From positions 1 to 64,000 of the forward strand of contig JBBQWX010000001.1 of NCBI GenBank assembly GCA_038210185.1: 64,000 nucleotides of DNA, given 5' to 3'. Shown in pieces: positions 40,949 to 50,209 of this stretch; within the stretch, counting starts at the first letter, position 1; each line of letters begins with the position of its first letter. The notes below the pieces were generated by a model, which was not told the origin of the DNA, made no database searches, and saw only the letters and a list, made by a program, of their open reading frames with translations. The DNA comes from Fodinibacter sp038210185. GTDB taxonomy: Bacteria; Actinomycetota; Actinomycetes; Actinomycetales; Dermatophilaceae. The position numbers and the translations under genes were made by a program.

Positions 40949-42496
40949 TCACCCGCCTGCGCCGCCCGGCGCGAGTGCCTGCACCGTCGCGATGGTGTCG
41001 GCCTCGTCGGCGGCCTTGTCGTCGCGGTACCGCAGCACCCGGGCGAACCTCAGGGCGACTCCCCCGGGATAGCGCCTCGAGCGCTGCAGGCCGTCGAAGG
41101 CGATCTCGACGACCTGCTCGGGGCGCACCTCGACCACCCAGCCCTGTGTGCCGTCGACCGCGAGCTCGGTGAACCGCACGGTCTGCCAGCGCAGCATCTC
41201 GTCGGTCATGCCCTTGAAGGTCTTGCCGATCATGACGAAGCCGCCGGTCTCGGGGTCGCGGGCGCCGAGGTGGATGTTGGACAGGGTGCCCCGGCGGCGG
41301 CCGGACCCCCACTCGACGGCGAGCACGACGAGGTCGAGGGTGTGGGTGGGCTTGACCTTCACCCAGCCGCTCCCCCGGCGGCCGGCGGCGTACCGGCTGT
41401 CGGCGGCCTTGACGACGACACCCTCATGGCCGGCGGCGACCAGCTCGGTGAAGAACGTCTCGGCCGCCGCGAGGTCGCTGGTCAGCAGGCGCGGGACGAC
41501 CAGATGCGGGGCGAGGTCGACCAGGGCATCGTGCCGCACCCGGGCCGGTTCGTCGATGAGGTCGGCGCCGTCGCGGTGGAGCAGGTCGAAGCAGAACGTC
41601 GTGAGCGGCACCCGCTCGCGCAGCCCCACGACGTCAGCGGTGCTGGCGGTGCGGGAGCCGGTGACCTGGAACGGTGCCGGCCGCCCGTCGTCGAGCATCA
41701 CGATGGCCTCGCCGTCGAGCACGAGATCGCCCCCGGGCAGCGCCGCCACGGCCTCGACGACCTCGGGCACGCGCTCGGTGATCTCGTCGAGGCTGCGGGT
41801 GTAGACGGTGACCTCGCCCGAGCGCCGGTGCACCTGGATGCGGATGCCGTCGAGCTTGCCGTCGACGAGCAGGTCACCACCACCGACGGCCGTGACCGCC
41901 TCGGCGGCGGTCTTTGCGGAGGCCGCGAGCATCGGGCGCACCGGCCGCCCCACGACGAGACCGACCTGCTCCAGCGCTGCGGCCCCACCGGTGGCGGCGA
42001 GCGTGGCGACCTCCGCCGCGGTGCCAGCGAGCATCGTGGCGCGGCGCACGACGACATCGGGCACGGCATACGCCGCGGCGATCGCAGCGAGCACCACTCC
42101 GTCGAGGGCGCCCTGGCGGAGGTTGCCGGTGATCAGGTCGACGAGGAAGCGCTGCTCGTCTGCGGTGGCCCGGCCCATCAGCGTCGTGAGCTCGGCACGG
42201 CGCGATGCCGTGGAGCCGGCGCCCGCGGTGCTGGCCAGCCGCCTGAACGCGGCGTCGACCTCGGCGACCGTGAGCCCGGGCTCGTCGGCCGGCTCGGGCA
42301 GTGACCCGAGCGAGCGAAAACCGACCCCGAGGCGGCGCTGCGGAAGCACCCCGGACAGGTGCGAGACGACCACCCCCACCTCGGCCGGGTCGCACCGGGC
42401 GAACAGGGCGGCCAGGGCCTGCGTCTTCGCGGTGCGCGAGCGGGTCGCGGCGACCGCGTGCGAGGCGGCGACCACCTCGGCGAGCGTGACGTCCAT
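40949..42496 (-). CDS. ligB: ATP-dependent DNA ligase (LigB-like)
   Basis: The 515-residue protein has an N-terminal DNA-binding domain (LITGNLRQGALDGVVLAAIA). The adenylylation motif I is DGKLDGIRIQVHR with the nucleophilic Lys at about residue 214, followed by motif III FCFDLLHRDG, motif IV HEGVVVKAADS and motif V GWVKVKP. The C-terminal OB domain carries FVMIGKTFKGMTDEM. Length and order match mycobacterial LigB. It is an accessory ligase, distinct from the essential NAD-dependent LigA. ATG 42496 gives the family length; codons further upstream overlap the neighbouring gene. Confidence 0.9.
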   Translation of the reverse strand: MDVTLAEVVAASHAVAATRSRTAKTQALAALFARCDPAEVGVVVSHLSGVLPQRRLGVGFRSLGSLPEPADEPGLTVAEVDAAFRRLASTAGAGSTASRRAELTTLMGRATADEQRFLVDLITGNLRQGALDGVVLAAIAAAYAVPDVVVRRATMLAGTAAEVATLAATGGAAALEQVGLVVGRPVRPMLAASAKTAAEAVTAVGGGDLLVDGKLDGIRIQVHRRSGEVTVYTRSLDEITERVPEVVEAVAALPGGDLVLDGEAIVMLDDGRPAPFQVTGSRTASTADVVGLRERVPLTTFCFDLLHRDGADLIDEPARVRHDALVDLAPHLVVPRLLTSDLAAAETFFTELVAAGHEGVVVKAADSRYAAGRRGSGWVKVKPTHTLDLVVLAVEWGSGRRRGTLSNIHLGARDPETGGFVMIGKTFKGMTDEMLRWQTVRFTELAVDGTQGWVVEVRPEQVVEIAFDGLQRSRRYPGGVALRFARVLRYRDDKAADEADTIATVQALAPGGAGG

Positions 42497-42534
42497 CCGC
42501 ACATCCTGCCGCCGGGCACCGACACCCGCCCCGG

Positions 42535-43206
42535 TCACCCGGCGCGCTCGACCCGCCAGTCGATGGGCGTGCAGCGGCCGTTGTTCGACTTCTCGGCGGA
42601 GCACGCAGTCACCCCGGCGACCAACGGCATCCTCGCCTCGATGGTGAACCGGTCACCGGGCCGGGTCGGTGGCGGGTCGATGTGCAGCTCGCCGTGCTCG
42701 TCGGTCCACACGTCCATGAACACGTTGAGCGTCGTGCCGATCCGGTCGGGGTCGACATCGAACGCCGCGAGGGCGTCGCACAGGTTGCCGAAGCACGAGG
42801 GGTGAGGGGCGCCGCCGAACTCGGGGTAGAGCAGGTCGAAGGTCGCCTGGCTGCATGGCGTCAGCGTGAGGTCGTTCACCCCCACGGTGTCGTCGACGAC
42901 GTCGGCCATGACCCGGCTGCGGTTGGACCACAGGCTCGATCCGGTCGAGACGTAGATCGAGTTGCCGAAGTCGGTGGTGCGCCCCGACGAGAACACCTCG
43001 GCGACGTCGCCCGCGGCCACGAGGTAGAGGTCGCTCACCTGCTCGCCGCACGGGTCGACCACCGTGAGCCGGTTACCGGGGGCCAGCTCCACGGCGACCC
43101 CACTCTGGGGGGCGATGCGGGCCCAGCCATCGCCCGGCGCCTCGGCCGACCCCGCGTAGGCCGGGGGCTCACCCGAGCGTGGGAAACGGACTCGAGCGGG
43201 GTTCAC
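42535..43206 (-). CDS. DUF1989 (urea-carboxylase-associated type) protein
   Basis: The 223-residue protein matches DUF1989. It has VELAPGNRLTVVDPCGEQVS, then LTPCSQATFDLLYPEFGGAP, HPSCFGNLCDALA and NVFMDVWTDEHGELHIDPP, with C-terminal Cys residues in TACSAEKSNNGRC. Family members bind metal through Cys/His residues and occur with urea or guanidine-compound metabolism genes; the activity of most is unproven. GTG 43206 overlaps the stop of the YqcI/YcgG-type gene (GTGA), so the two are co-expressed. Confidence 0.85.
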   Translation of the reverse strand: MNPARVRFPRSGEPPAYAGSAEAPGDGWARIAPQSGVAVELAPGNRLTVVDPCGEQVSDLYLVAAGDVAEVFSSGRTTDFGNSIYVSTGSSLWSNRSRVMADVVDDTVGVNDLTLTPCSQATFDLLYPEFGGAPHPSCFGNLCDALAAFDVDPDRIGTTLNVFMDVWTDEHGELHIDPPPTRPGDRFTIEARMPLVAGVTACSAEKSNNGRCTPIDWRVERAG

Positions 43207-43958
43207 CGCTCGTCCGGAGCGACGGGTGAGGAGGGGGGCACGGCATCCGGGTCGGGCTCGAAGGGCGGGGTCCAGTCGTCCGGAACCGCTCGCCCGGCAT
43301 ACTGCCGCGCCTCGGAGGTCTCGCCGTGGTCGCTGACCATCGGGTTCAGGGAGCCCTGCAGCTCGGTGTCGCGACGGCGGATCGTGTCGCGCATCCGCAG
43401 GTAGCCGCCGTCGGCGCGCATCCGCTCGAACTGCGAGTGCAGGTTGAACACGAGGGTCGGCAGCGGGGCACGGCGGGCGACCCGCGAGGCGCTGGGGTGC
43501 AGGCCCACGACGAAGAAGGCCGTGCCCGCCACGCTGAACGCGAAGTGCGGGTTCTCCGGATCGGCCGCGACGCCGTCGGCCCACGGGGCGTCGTCGGTGT
43601 CGTGGAGGTGCTGCAGGGCGCCCCAGAGCAGGGCCTCGAAGGTCTGCTCGTCCTGCGGCACCGGGCCGCGGAAGCACGCGACGAACGACACGAGGTCGCC
43701 GTCGGGGTCGACCTCGTGGGCGTACTGCGCGAGGACCTCGCCCAAGGTGTCGAGCGAGCCCCCCGTGCTCGTGTCGGCGAGGTCGTCGAGCACCACCAGG
43801 GTGGCGGCGTCGCGACGGAACACCGACCGGGCTCCCAGGCACGGGAACTCGGGATGCGCCACCATCTCCTCGAGGGCAGCGACGATGTCGCTGCCCGGAC
43901 GGTCGCCGAGGTCCTCGGCGGCCCGCTCCTCGAGCAGCTCCTCGAGGGGGTCGTTCAT
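43203..43958 (-). CDS. YqcI/YcgG family protein (GntA-like heme N-oxygenase family)
   Basis: The 251-residue protein starts MNDPLEELLEERAAEDLGD and carries the family pattern HPEFPCLGARSVFRRD, LVSFVACFRGPVPQDEQTFE, FFVVGLHPSASRVARR and LPTLVFNLHSQFERMR. In related proteins the His of the HPxxSR motif ligates heme, and GntA hydroxylates an arginine-derived guanidine nitrogen in guanitoxin biosynthesis. Here no guanitoxin genes are nearby; the only partner is the coupled DUF1989 protein. The substrate is unknown. Confidence 0.85.
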   Translation of the reverse strand: MNDPLEELLEERAAEDLGDRPGSDIVAALEEMVAHPEFPCLGARSVFRRDAATLVVLDDLADTSTGGSLDTLGEVLAQYAHEVDPDGDLVSFVACFRGPVPQDEQTFEALLWGALQHLHDTDDAPWADGVAADPENPHFAFSVAGTAFFVVGLHPSASRVARRAPLPTLVFNLHSQFERMRADGGYLRMRDTIRRRDTELQGSLNPMVSDHGETSEARQYAGRAVPDDWTPPFEPDPDAVPPSSPVAPDER

Positions 43959-44105
43959 CGAACGCCGCCGAGTGGGGGCTTGCGGTCGGTCACGGGTGCT
44001 CCTCGCGTCGGTCCTCACATGCTCGCGCATACCCGCGGCGCGACGGGGGTATCCGCTCCTACCACTGGGCGGCGTCGAGGGATGCGTCACACCCCCGCCC
44101 GTCCC

Positions 44106-44156
44106 GAGTCGGGTGCTTGAAGGGTCGCCAGGGCAGGCCACGCGAGCACCCAACTC
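44106..44156. repeat. degenerate copy of the GTTGGGTGCTC hairpin repeat
   Basis: The right arm, GAGCACCCAACTC, equals that of the copies at 61536 and 62679. The left arm, GAGTCGGGTGCTTGAAGG, is partly mutated. It lies just downstream of kdpE (minus strand) and may serve as its transcription terminator. Confidence 0.65.
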
Positions 44157-44163
44157 CGGGGAT

Positions 44164-44853
44164 TCACTCGGCCAGGCGGTAGCCGATGCCGGGCTCGGTC
44201 AGGATGTGCCGCGGACGCGAGGGGTCGCCCTCGAGCTTGCGGCGCAGCTGGTTGCCGTAGACGCGCAGGTAGTTCGACTCGCGGCCGTAACCCGGGCCCC
44301 ACACCGCCTTGAGCAGGTCGGCCTGGGTGACGACGCGGCCGCGGTGCTTGGCCAGCTCACCGAGCAGCCGCCACTCGGTGGGCGTGAGGTGCACCGGCTC
44401 GCCGAGACGGGTCGCGGTGAGGGTGCCGAAGTCGACCGCGAAGGCGTCGGTGGCGACCGGTGCGATGGCCGCGAGCGCCTCGCCGTCGCCCCCGCCACGG
44501 CGCAGCGCGGAGCGCACCCGGGCCATCAGCTCGTCCATCCCGAACGGCTTGGTGACGTAGTCGTCGGCACCCTCGTCGAGCGCCTCGACCTTGTCGTCGG
44601 ACTCGTGACGCGCCGAGAGCACGACCACCGGCACCCGGGACGTGCGCCGCAGCCGACGCAGCACCTCGACCCCGTCGACGTCGGGCAGGCCGAGATCGAG
44701 GATGACCAGGTCCGGCGGGGCGTCCTCCAGGGTCGACAGGGCGTCACGCCCCGAGGCGACCTCCTCGACCTCGTAGCCACGGGCCCTCAGGTTGATCCGC
44801 AGCGTGCGGCGGATCGTCTCGTCGTCGTCGACGACGAGGATGCGCTCAGCCAT
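44164..44853 (-). CDS. kdpE: KdpE-type response regulator
   Basis: The 229-residue protein has a receiver domain (ILVVDDDETIRRTLR; phospho-Asp in LVILDLGLPDVDG; Lys in DDYVTKPFGMDEL) and an OmpR-type winged helix (LTPTEWRLLGELAKHRGRVV, then YGRESNYLRVYGNQLRRKLE). It is the cytoplasmic partner of KdpD and activates kdpFABC on K+ limitation. Its start overlaps the end of kdpD by eight bases, so both are translated from one transcript. Confidence 0.92.
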   Translation of the reverse strand: MAERILVVDDDETIRRTLRINLRARGYEVEEVASGRDALSTLEDAPPDLVILDLGLPDVDGVEVLRRLRRTSRVPVVVLSARHESDDKVEALDEGADDYVTKPFGMDELMARVRSALRRGGGDGEALAAIAPVATDAFAVDFGTLTATRLGEPVHLTPTEWRLLGELAKHRGRVVTQADLLKAVWGPGYGRESNYLRVYGNQLRRKLEGDPSRPRHILTEPGIGYRLAE

Positions 44854-47569
44854 GGGCGGGCTCCTCGAGGGGGGACCGGGTGTTGGGCAGCTCGATGACC
44901 ATGGTCAGGCCCCCACCGGGCGTCTCCTCCGCGGACACCTCACCGTCCATGGCCTCCGCGAGGCCTCGGGCGACCGCCAGCCCGAGGCCGACGCCGTCGC
45001 CGGACGGGGCGTCACCCTGGCGCTGGAAGGGCAGGAAGATCCGCTCGCGTGCCTCCTCGGGCACCCCGGGGCCGCTGTCGACGACTCGCACCTGGGTGCG
45101 GCCTCCGAGCCCGCTGGTCGCGATCCGAACGCGTCCGGGCGGAGGCTGGTGGTGCAGGGCGTTCTCGACGACGTTGCCCAGCACCCGGTCGAGCAGCCCC
45201 GGGTCGGCGAGCACCAGGCGAGCATCCGGGTCGAGCGACCAGTCGACCCGGTCCGGGTCGGACACCGCTGCGACGGTGGCCGGCACCACCTCGCCGAGGT
45301 CGACGAGTCGCGGCGCCGCGACCAGCGCGCCCGCCTGGAGGCGCGACATGTCGAGCAGGTTGCCGATGAGCGCGTCGAGCCGGTCGGCGGAGTCCTCGAT
45401 GGCGGCCTGCAGCTCGGCCTCGTCCTCCGCAGAGAAGGTCACCTCGCTCGACCGCAGGCTGCCGATGGCCGCCTTGATGCCGGCGAGCGGTGTGCGCAGG
45501 TCGTGCGACACCGCGGAGAGCAGGGCGGTGCGGGCCGAGTTGTCGCGGGCGAGAACGGCTGCCTCGCCCGCGGCGCGTTGGAGGGTGCGTCGCTGGAGGA
45601 TCGCGCCGGCGTGCGCCGCGAACGCGGCGAGCAGCCGCTGGCGGTCGGCCGGGACCGGCACGCCGACCAGGACGAGGTCGTGCTCGTCGTCCGCGGTGGC
45701 ATGGGTCTGCTCGTCGTCCTCGGGTGGCGCGGGACCCGACCCTCGAGGCCCGCCGGGTCCCGAGTCGTGTCTCGCGCCGGGTCCCGAGTCGTGTCCCGAG
45801 TCGTGTCTCGCGTCGTGTCTCGCGCCGGGTCCCTCGTCGTGTCTCGCGCCGGGCCCCGAGTCGGGCCCCGAGTCGTGTCCCGCGTCATGTCTCGCGCCGG
45901 GTCCCGAGTCGTGTCTCGCGTCGGGTGCCGCCTCGGGGTCGGCGACGACCTCGGCCACCACCTCGACCGGGAGGTCGGCGGTCGCCCGCCGCACGACGAC
46001 GGCTCGCTGGGCGCCGAACATGTCGAGCGCGAACTGCAGCAGCACGGTCATCTGGTCGGTGGAGCCGAGCAACGTGTGGGTCAGCTCGGCGAGTGCCGCC
46101 GACTCGCGTTGCGCCGCGAGGGCACGCTCGGCGCGCCGAGCGCTCGTGTGCACGACGAACGCCACGACGATCGCGACCAGGACGAACACGACGAGTGCGA
46201 CGGCGTTCTCCGGCTGGGAGATGGTCAGGGTGCCGACCGGGTGGGTGAAGAACCAGTTGAGCAGCAGGGAGGACAGCACCGCCCCGACGAGGGCCGGCCC
46301 GATGCCGCCGAGGAGGGCGACCAGGACGGTGGCGAGCAGGTACAACGGCACCGTCAGGGGGAGGCCGGGATCCTGGGGAACCAGTACCAGCAGACCGGTG
46401 AGGGCGAGCGGGCCGAGGACAGCCGCGGCATACCCGAGACGAACCCTCCTGCGGGGCAGCGCGGCCCGCGTCACACGCCAGCCTCGGCCGTGGGCGAAGG
46501 AGTGGGTGACCACGTGCACGTCGATGTCACCGGAGTGGGTGATCACCTCTTCGGTGGTGCTCGGCACCGCCAGGGTGCGCCACCGTGGCCGCCGGGTGCT
46601 GCCGATCACGACTTGGGATGCGTTGACGCCGCGGGCGACGTCGAGGATCGCCTCGGAGGGGTCCTCCCCGGTTACGGTGCGCCAGGAACCACCGAGCTCG
46701 TCGGTGAGCCGGCGCAGCGAGGCCAGGGTGGGCAGGGGTGGCCCGCTGAGTCCGTCGGACCGCGCGACGTGCAGGGCGAGCAGCTCGCCCCCGGTGCCCC
46801 GCGAGGCGATCCGGGCGCCCCGGCGAAGCAGCGTCTCGCCCTCGGGGCCGCCGGACAGCGCGACGACGACCCGCTCGCGGGTCGGCCAGGACGAGTCGAT
46901 GCCGTGGTCGGCGCGGTAGCGGCCCAGGCCCTCCTCGACGCGGTCGGCGAGCCAGAGCAGCGCCAGCTCGCGCAGCGCCGACAGGTTGCCGACCCGGAAG
47001 TAGTTCGCCAGCGCGGCATCGACCTTCTCGGCCTTGTAGACGTTCCCGTGCGCCATCCGCCTACGCAGCGCCTCCGGAGACATGTCGACGAGCTCGATCT
47101 GGTCGGCGCGCCGCACGACCGCGTCGGGAACCGTCTCGCGCTGCACGACTCCGGTGATCGACTCGACGACGTCGTTGAGCGACTCGAGGTGCTGGATGTT
47201 GACCGTGGAGATGACATCGATCCCGGCATCGAGCAGCTCGTCGATGTCCTGCCAGCGCTTCTCGTGCCGCGAGCCGGGTGCGTTGGTGTGGGCGAGCTCG
47301 TCGACCAGGGCCACGGTGGGGCGGCGGGTCAGCAGCCCGTCGAGGTCCATCTCCTCGAAGGTCGTGCCGCGGTAGTCCAGCTGCGTCCGGGGCAGCACGT
47401 CGAGCCCCTCGATCATCTCCGCGGTGTGCTCGCGCCCGTGGGTCTCGACCAGGCCGACGACCACGTCGGTGCCGCGGGCCAGGCGTCGGCGTCCCTCGTC
47501 GAGCATGGCGACGGTCTTGCCCACGCCCGGGGCCGCCCCGAGGTAGATGCGAAGTCGACCGCGTGCCAT
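44846..47569 (-). CDS. kdpD: KdpD sensor histidine kinase with an unusual repetitive insert
   Basis: The 907-residue protein has the KdpD N-terminal domain with P-loop GAAPGVGKT, then a universal-stress-protein-like domain (VVIGSTRRPRWRTLAVPS) and four transmembrane helices (about 375-480). A GAF-like region, HisKA with SHDLRTPLAGIK (His near 688) and HATPase (NVVENALHH, GLGLAVARGLAEA) follow. Between about 541 and 615 an Arg/His/Asp/Ser/Gly/Pro-rich repeat of the type GARHDSGP interrupts the GAF-like region; this is not standard in KdpD. The protein senses K+ need and turgor and phosphorylates KdpE. Confidence 0.92.
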   Translation of the reverse strand: MARGRLRIYLGAAPGVGKTVAMLDEGRRRLARGTDVVVGLVETHGREHTAEMIEGLDVLPRTQLDYRGTTFEEMDLDGLLTRRPTVALVDELAHTNAPGSRHEKRWQDIDELLDAGIDVISTVNIQHLESLNDVVESITGVVQRETVPDAVVRRADQIELVDMSPEALRRRMAHGNVYKAEKVDAALANYFRVGNLSALRELALLWLADRVEEGLGRYRADHGIDSSWPTRERVVVALSGGPEGETLLRRGARIASRGTGGELLALHVARSDGLSGPPLPTLASLRRLTDELGGSWRTVTGEDPSEAILDVARGVNASQVVIGSTRRPRWRTLAVPSTTEEVITHSGDIDVHVVTHSFAHGRGWRVTRAALPRRRVRLGYAAAVLGPLALTGLLVLVPQDPGLPLTVPLYLLATVLVALLGGIGPALVGAVLSSLLLNWFFTHPVGTLTISQPENAVALVVFVLVAIVVAFVVHTSARRAERALAAQRESAALAELTHTLLGSTDQMTVLLQFALDMFGAQRAVVVRRATADLPVEVVAEVVADPEAAPDARHDSGPGARHDAGHDSGPDSGPGARHDEGPGARHDARHDSGHDSGPGARHDSGPGGPRGSGPAPPEDDEQTHATADDEHDLVLVGVPVPADRQRLLAAFAAHAGAILQRRTLQRAAGEAAVLARDNSARTALLSAVSHDLRTPLAGIKAAIGSLRSSEVTFSAEDEAELQAAIEDSADRLDALIGNLLDMSRLQAGALVAAPRLVDLGEVVPATVAAVSDPDRVDWSLDPDARLVLADPGLLDRVLGNVVENALHHQPPPGRVRIATSGLGGRTQVRVVDSGPGVPEEARERIFLPFQRQGDAPSGDGVGLGLAVARGLAEAMDGEVSAEETPGGGLTMVIELPNTRSPLEEPAHG
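45730..45935 (-). repeat. tandem coding repeats inside kdpD
   Basis: Short units built from CGAGTCGTGTC and GCGCCGGGTCC (plus strand) repeat about a dozen times with variation. In kdpD they encode GARHDSGP-like peptides. All changes keep the reading frame. The array is likely unstable in length between strains. Confidence 0.8.
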
Positions 47570-47579
47570 GCCGCTATTC

Positions 47580-48173
47580 TCACTGATGCGCGGCAGCGGT
47601 GCCGGAGGTCGCGAGGGCGACGTTGAGCTCGGTGACGTTGACCCGGCCCTGACCCATGAAGCCGAGCGCGGCCTGCTGGGTGTGGTCGGCGATCAACGCC
47701 TGCACCTGTTCCAGCGAAAGCCCACGCGCCTCGGCGACCCGAGGCGCCTGGTACGCGGCGTACTCCGGGGAGATGTGCGGGTCCAGGCCGCTGCCGGATG
47801 CCGTGAGCGCGTCGGGCGGGATGGTCGCCGGTGCGTCGGGGTTGGCCTCGCGCAGGGCGGCCGCCCGCTCAGCCACCGCGGTGGCCAGGTCCTCGGCGTT
47901 CGGGCCCAGGTTGGAACCGCCACTGGTTTCGCCGGTGTGGTCGGACGCCGAGGGCCGGGCCTGGAACTACTGGGGCCCCTCGGCTGCCTGCCCGAGCAGG
48001 CTGGAGCCGACGACCTCGCCGTCGACCTCGAGAAGGGAGCCGTTGGCCTGCCCGGGCATGACGAGCCCGACGGCAAGGATCGCGGCGGGGTAGAGCACAC
48101 CGAGCAGCACGGTGAGGACGAGCAGCGCCTTGAGGGCTGCAAGAAGCTGACGAGGAATGGCCATGGGGATCAC
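47580..48173 (-). pseudogene. kdpC: KdpC, interrupted by an in-frame amber codon
   Basis: The product would be a KdpC subunit of about 197 residues: N-terminal membrane helix (LKALLVLTVLLGVLYPAAIL), GLVMPGQANGSLLEVDGEVV and GSSLLGQAAEGPQ, then TAG at 47967-47969, then FQARPSASDHTGETSGGSNL and PPDALTASGSGLDPHISPEY. Family members have Tyr (PQYFQARPSA) at the stop position, so TAC or TAT to TAG explains it. KdpC stabilises ATP binding by KdpB; truncation after 68 residues would remove nearly all of the periplasmic domain. The start overlaps the kdpB stop. Confidence 0.88.
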
Positions 48174-50209
48174 CGAAGTCCGGGAATGAGGGAGAGAACG
48201 AGGTCGATCAGCTTGATGCCGATGAACGGGGCGACGATGCCGCCGAGCCCGTAGACCAGCAGGTTGCGACGGAGCATCTGGTGGGCGGAGACCGGGCGGT
48301 ACTTCACGCCCCGCAGCGAGAGCGGGATCAGCGCAATGATGACCAGCGCGTTGAAGATGACCGCCGAAAGGATGGCCGTGTCGGGGCTGGACAGGCCCAT
48401 CACGTTGAGCCGGTCCAGGCCCGGGAAGATGCCGACGAACATCGCCGGGATGATGGCGAAGTACTTCGCGACGTCGTTGGCGATGGAGAAGGTCGTCAGT
48501 GCGCCTCGGGTGATGAGCAGCTGCTTGCCGATCGCGACGACGTCGATCAGCTTGGTGGGGTCGCTGTCCAGGTCGACCATGTTGCCGGCCTCCTTCGCCG
48601 CCGAGGTGCCGGTGTTCATCGCCACGCCCACGTCGGCCTGGGCCAGCGCCGGGGCGTCGTTCGTGCCGTCGCCGGTCATCGCGACGAGCTTGCCGCCCTC
48701 CTGCTCGGCCTTGATCAGCGCCATCTTGTCATCGGGGGTGGCCTCGGCGAAGAAGTCGTCGACGCCTGCCTCGGCCGCGATGGCGGCGGCAGTGCGCGGG
48801 TTGTCGCCGGTGATCATCACGGTGCGGATACCCATCGCTCACAGCTGGTCGAAGCGCTCGCGCATGCCGGGCTTGACGATGTCCTTCAGGTGCACGACAC
48901 CCAGGGTGCGCGCCGGCCCGCCCGGCTCGGCGAGCGCCACGACCAGCGGGGTGCCCCCGGTCGCGCTGATGCCGTCGACGGCGTAGTGCAGGTCGTGGGC
49001 GACGTGCCCGCCGCACTCCTCCACCCAGGCGGCGACGGCGGACCCGGCGCCCTTGCGCACCTTGGTGCCGTCGGGCAGGTCGACCCCCGACATCCGCGTG
49101 GAGGCCGAGAACGGCACGAACTCGGCGCCGGCCTGGCGCAGCTCTGCGAACGAGCCGGTGGCCGGGTCGACCCCTGACGCGAGGGCGTGGTCGATGATCG
49201 AGCGGCCCTCGGGCGTCTCATCGGCCAGAGAGGAAAGGTACGCGGCGCGGAGCAGCTCCGGTCGGGTCGCCCCCTCGAGGGTGACGACGTCGCTGGCCTG
49301 GCAGTTGCCGTAGGTGATGGTGCCGGTCTTGTCGAGCAGCAGGGTGCTGACGTCGCCGGCGGCCTCGACGGCGCGCCCGGACATGGCGAGCACGTTGTGC
49401 TGCACGAGCCGGTCCATGCCGGCGATGCCGATGGCCGAGAGCAGTGCGCCGATCGTGGTCGGGATGAGGCAGACGAGCAGGGCGACGAGCACCACGAGCG
49501 ACAGCCGGGAACCCGAGTAGATCGCCATCGGCGCGATGGCGCCCACGGCGAAGATGAAGATCAGGGTCAGGGTGGTCAGCAGGATGGTCAGCGCGATCTC
49601 GTTGGGGGTCTTCTGGCGCGAAGCCCCCTCGACGAGCGCGATCATCCGGTCGATGAAGGTCTCACCGGGCTTGCTGGTCACCTTGACGACGATCCGGTCC
49701 GACAGCACCGTGGTGCCGCCGGTGACGGCGCACCGGTCGCCGCCGGACTCACGGATGACCGGGGCGGACTCGCCGGTGATCGCTGACTCGTCGACGGTCG
49801 CGACCCCTTCGACGACGTCCCCGTCGCCGGGGATGACCTGGCCGGACTCGACGACCACGAGGTCGCCGAGCCGCAGCTCGTTGCCGCGGACCTGTTCCTC
49901 GGTGCCGTCGTCGCGCAGCCGCCGTGCGGTGGTCTCGGTACGGGTCCTGCGCAGGGTCTCGGCCTGGGCCTTGCCGCGGCCCTCGGCGACGGCCTCGGCC
50001 AGGTTGGCGAACAGGACGGTCGCCCACAGCCAGAGCATGACCGAGATGGTGAACACCGATGGGTCCTTGACGGCCAGCACGGTGGTCAGCGCCGACCCCA
50101 CCCACACCACGAAGATGACGGGCGAGCGGACGGTGTGGCGCGGGTCGAGCTTGGCGAACGCCTGAGGAAGCGCGTCCCAGCCGTTGCGGATCAGGGGGGT
50201 GGCGGTCAT
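48170..50209 (-). pseudogene. kdpB: KdpB K+-transporting ATPase subunit, interrupted by an in-frame opal codon
   Basis: The reading frame from ATG 50209 to 48170 equals 679 residues, normal for KdpB. It has the TGE-motif ESAITGESAPVI, the phosphorylation site LLLDKTGTITYG, and after the stop MITGDNPRTAAAIA and AMTGDGTNDAPALAQADVGV. One codon, TGA at 48839-48841, lies between RERFDQL and AMGIRTVMITGD, where relatives have Arg; CGA to TGA would suffice. The truncated protein would lack the hinge that completes the P domain and the last transmembrane helices. Start and stop overlap kdpA and kdpC by four bases each. Confidence 0.88.

Noticed and set aside
48839..48841. Selenocysteine or programmed readthrough at the kdpB TGA
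   Set aside because: The aligned position is an Arg in KdpB proteins, not a Cys/Sec site, and no SECIS-like structure is evident; a plain nonsense change or error is simpler.
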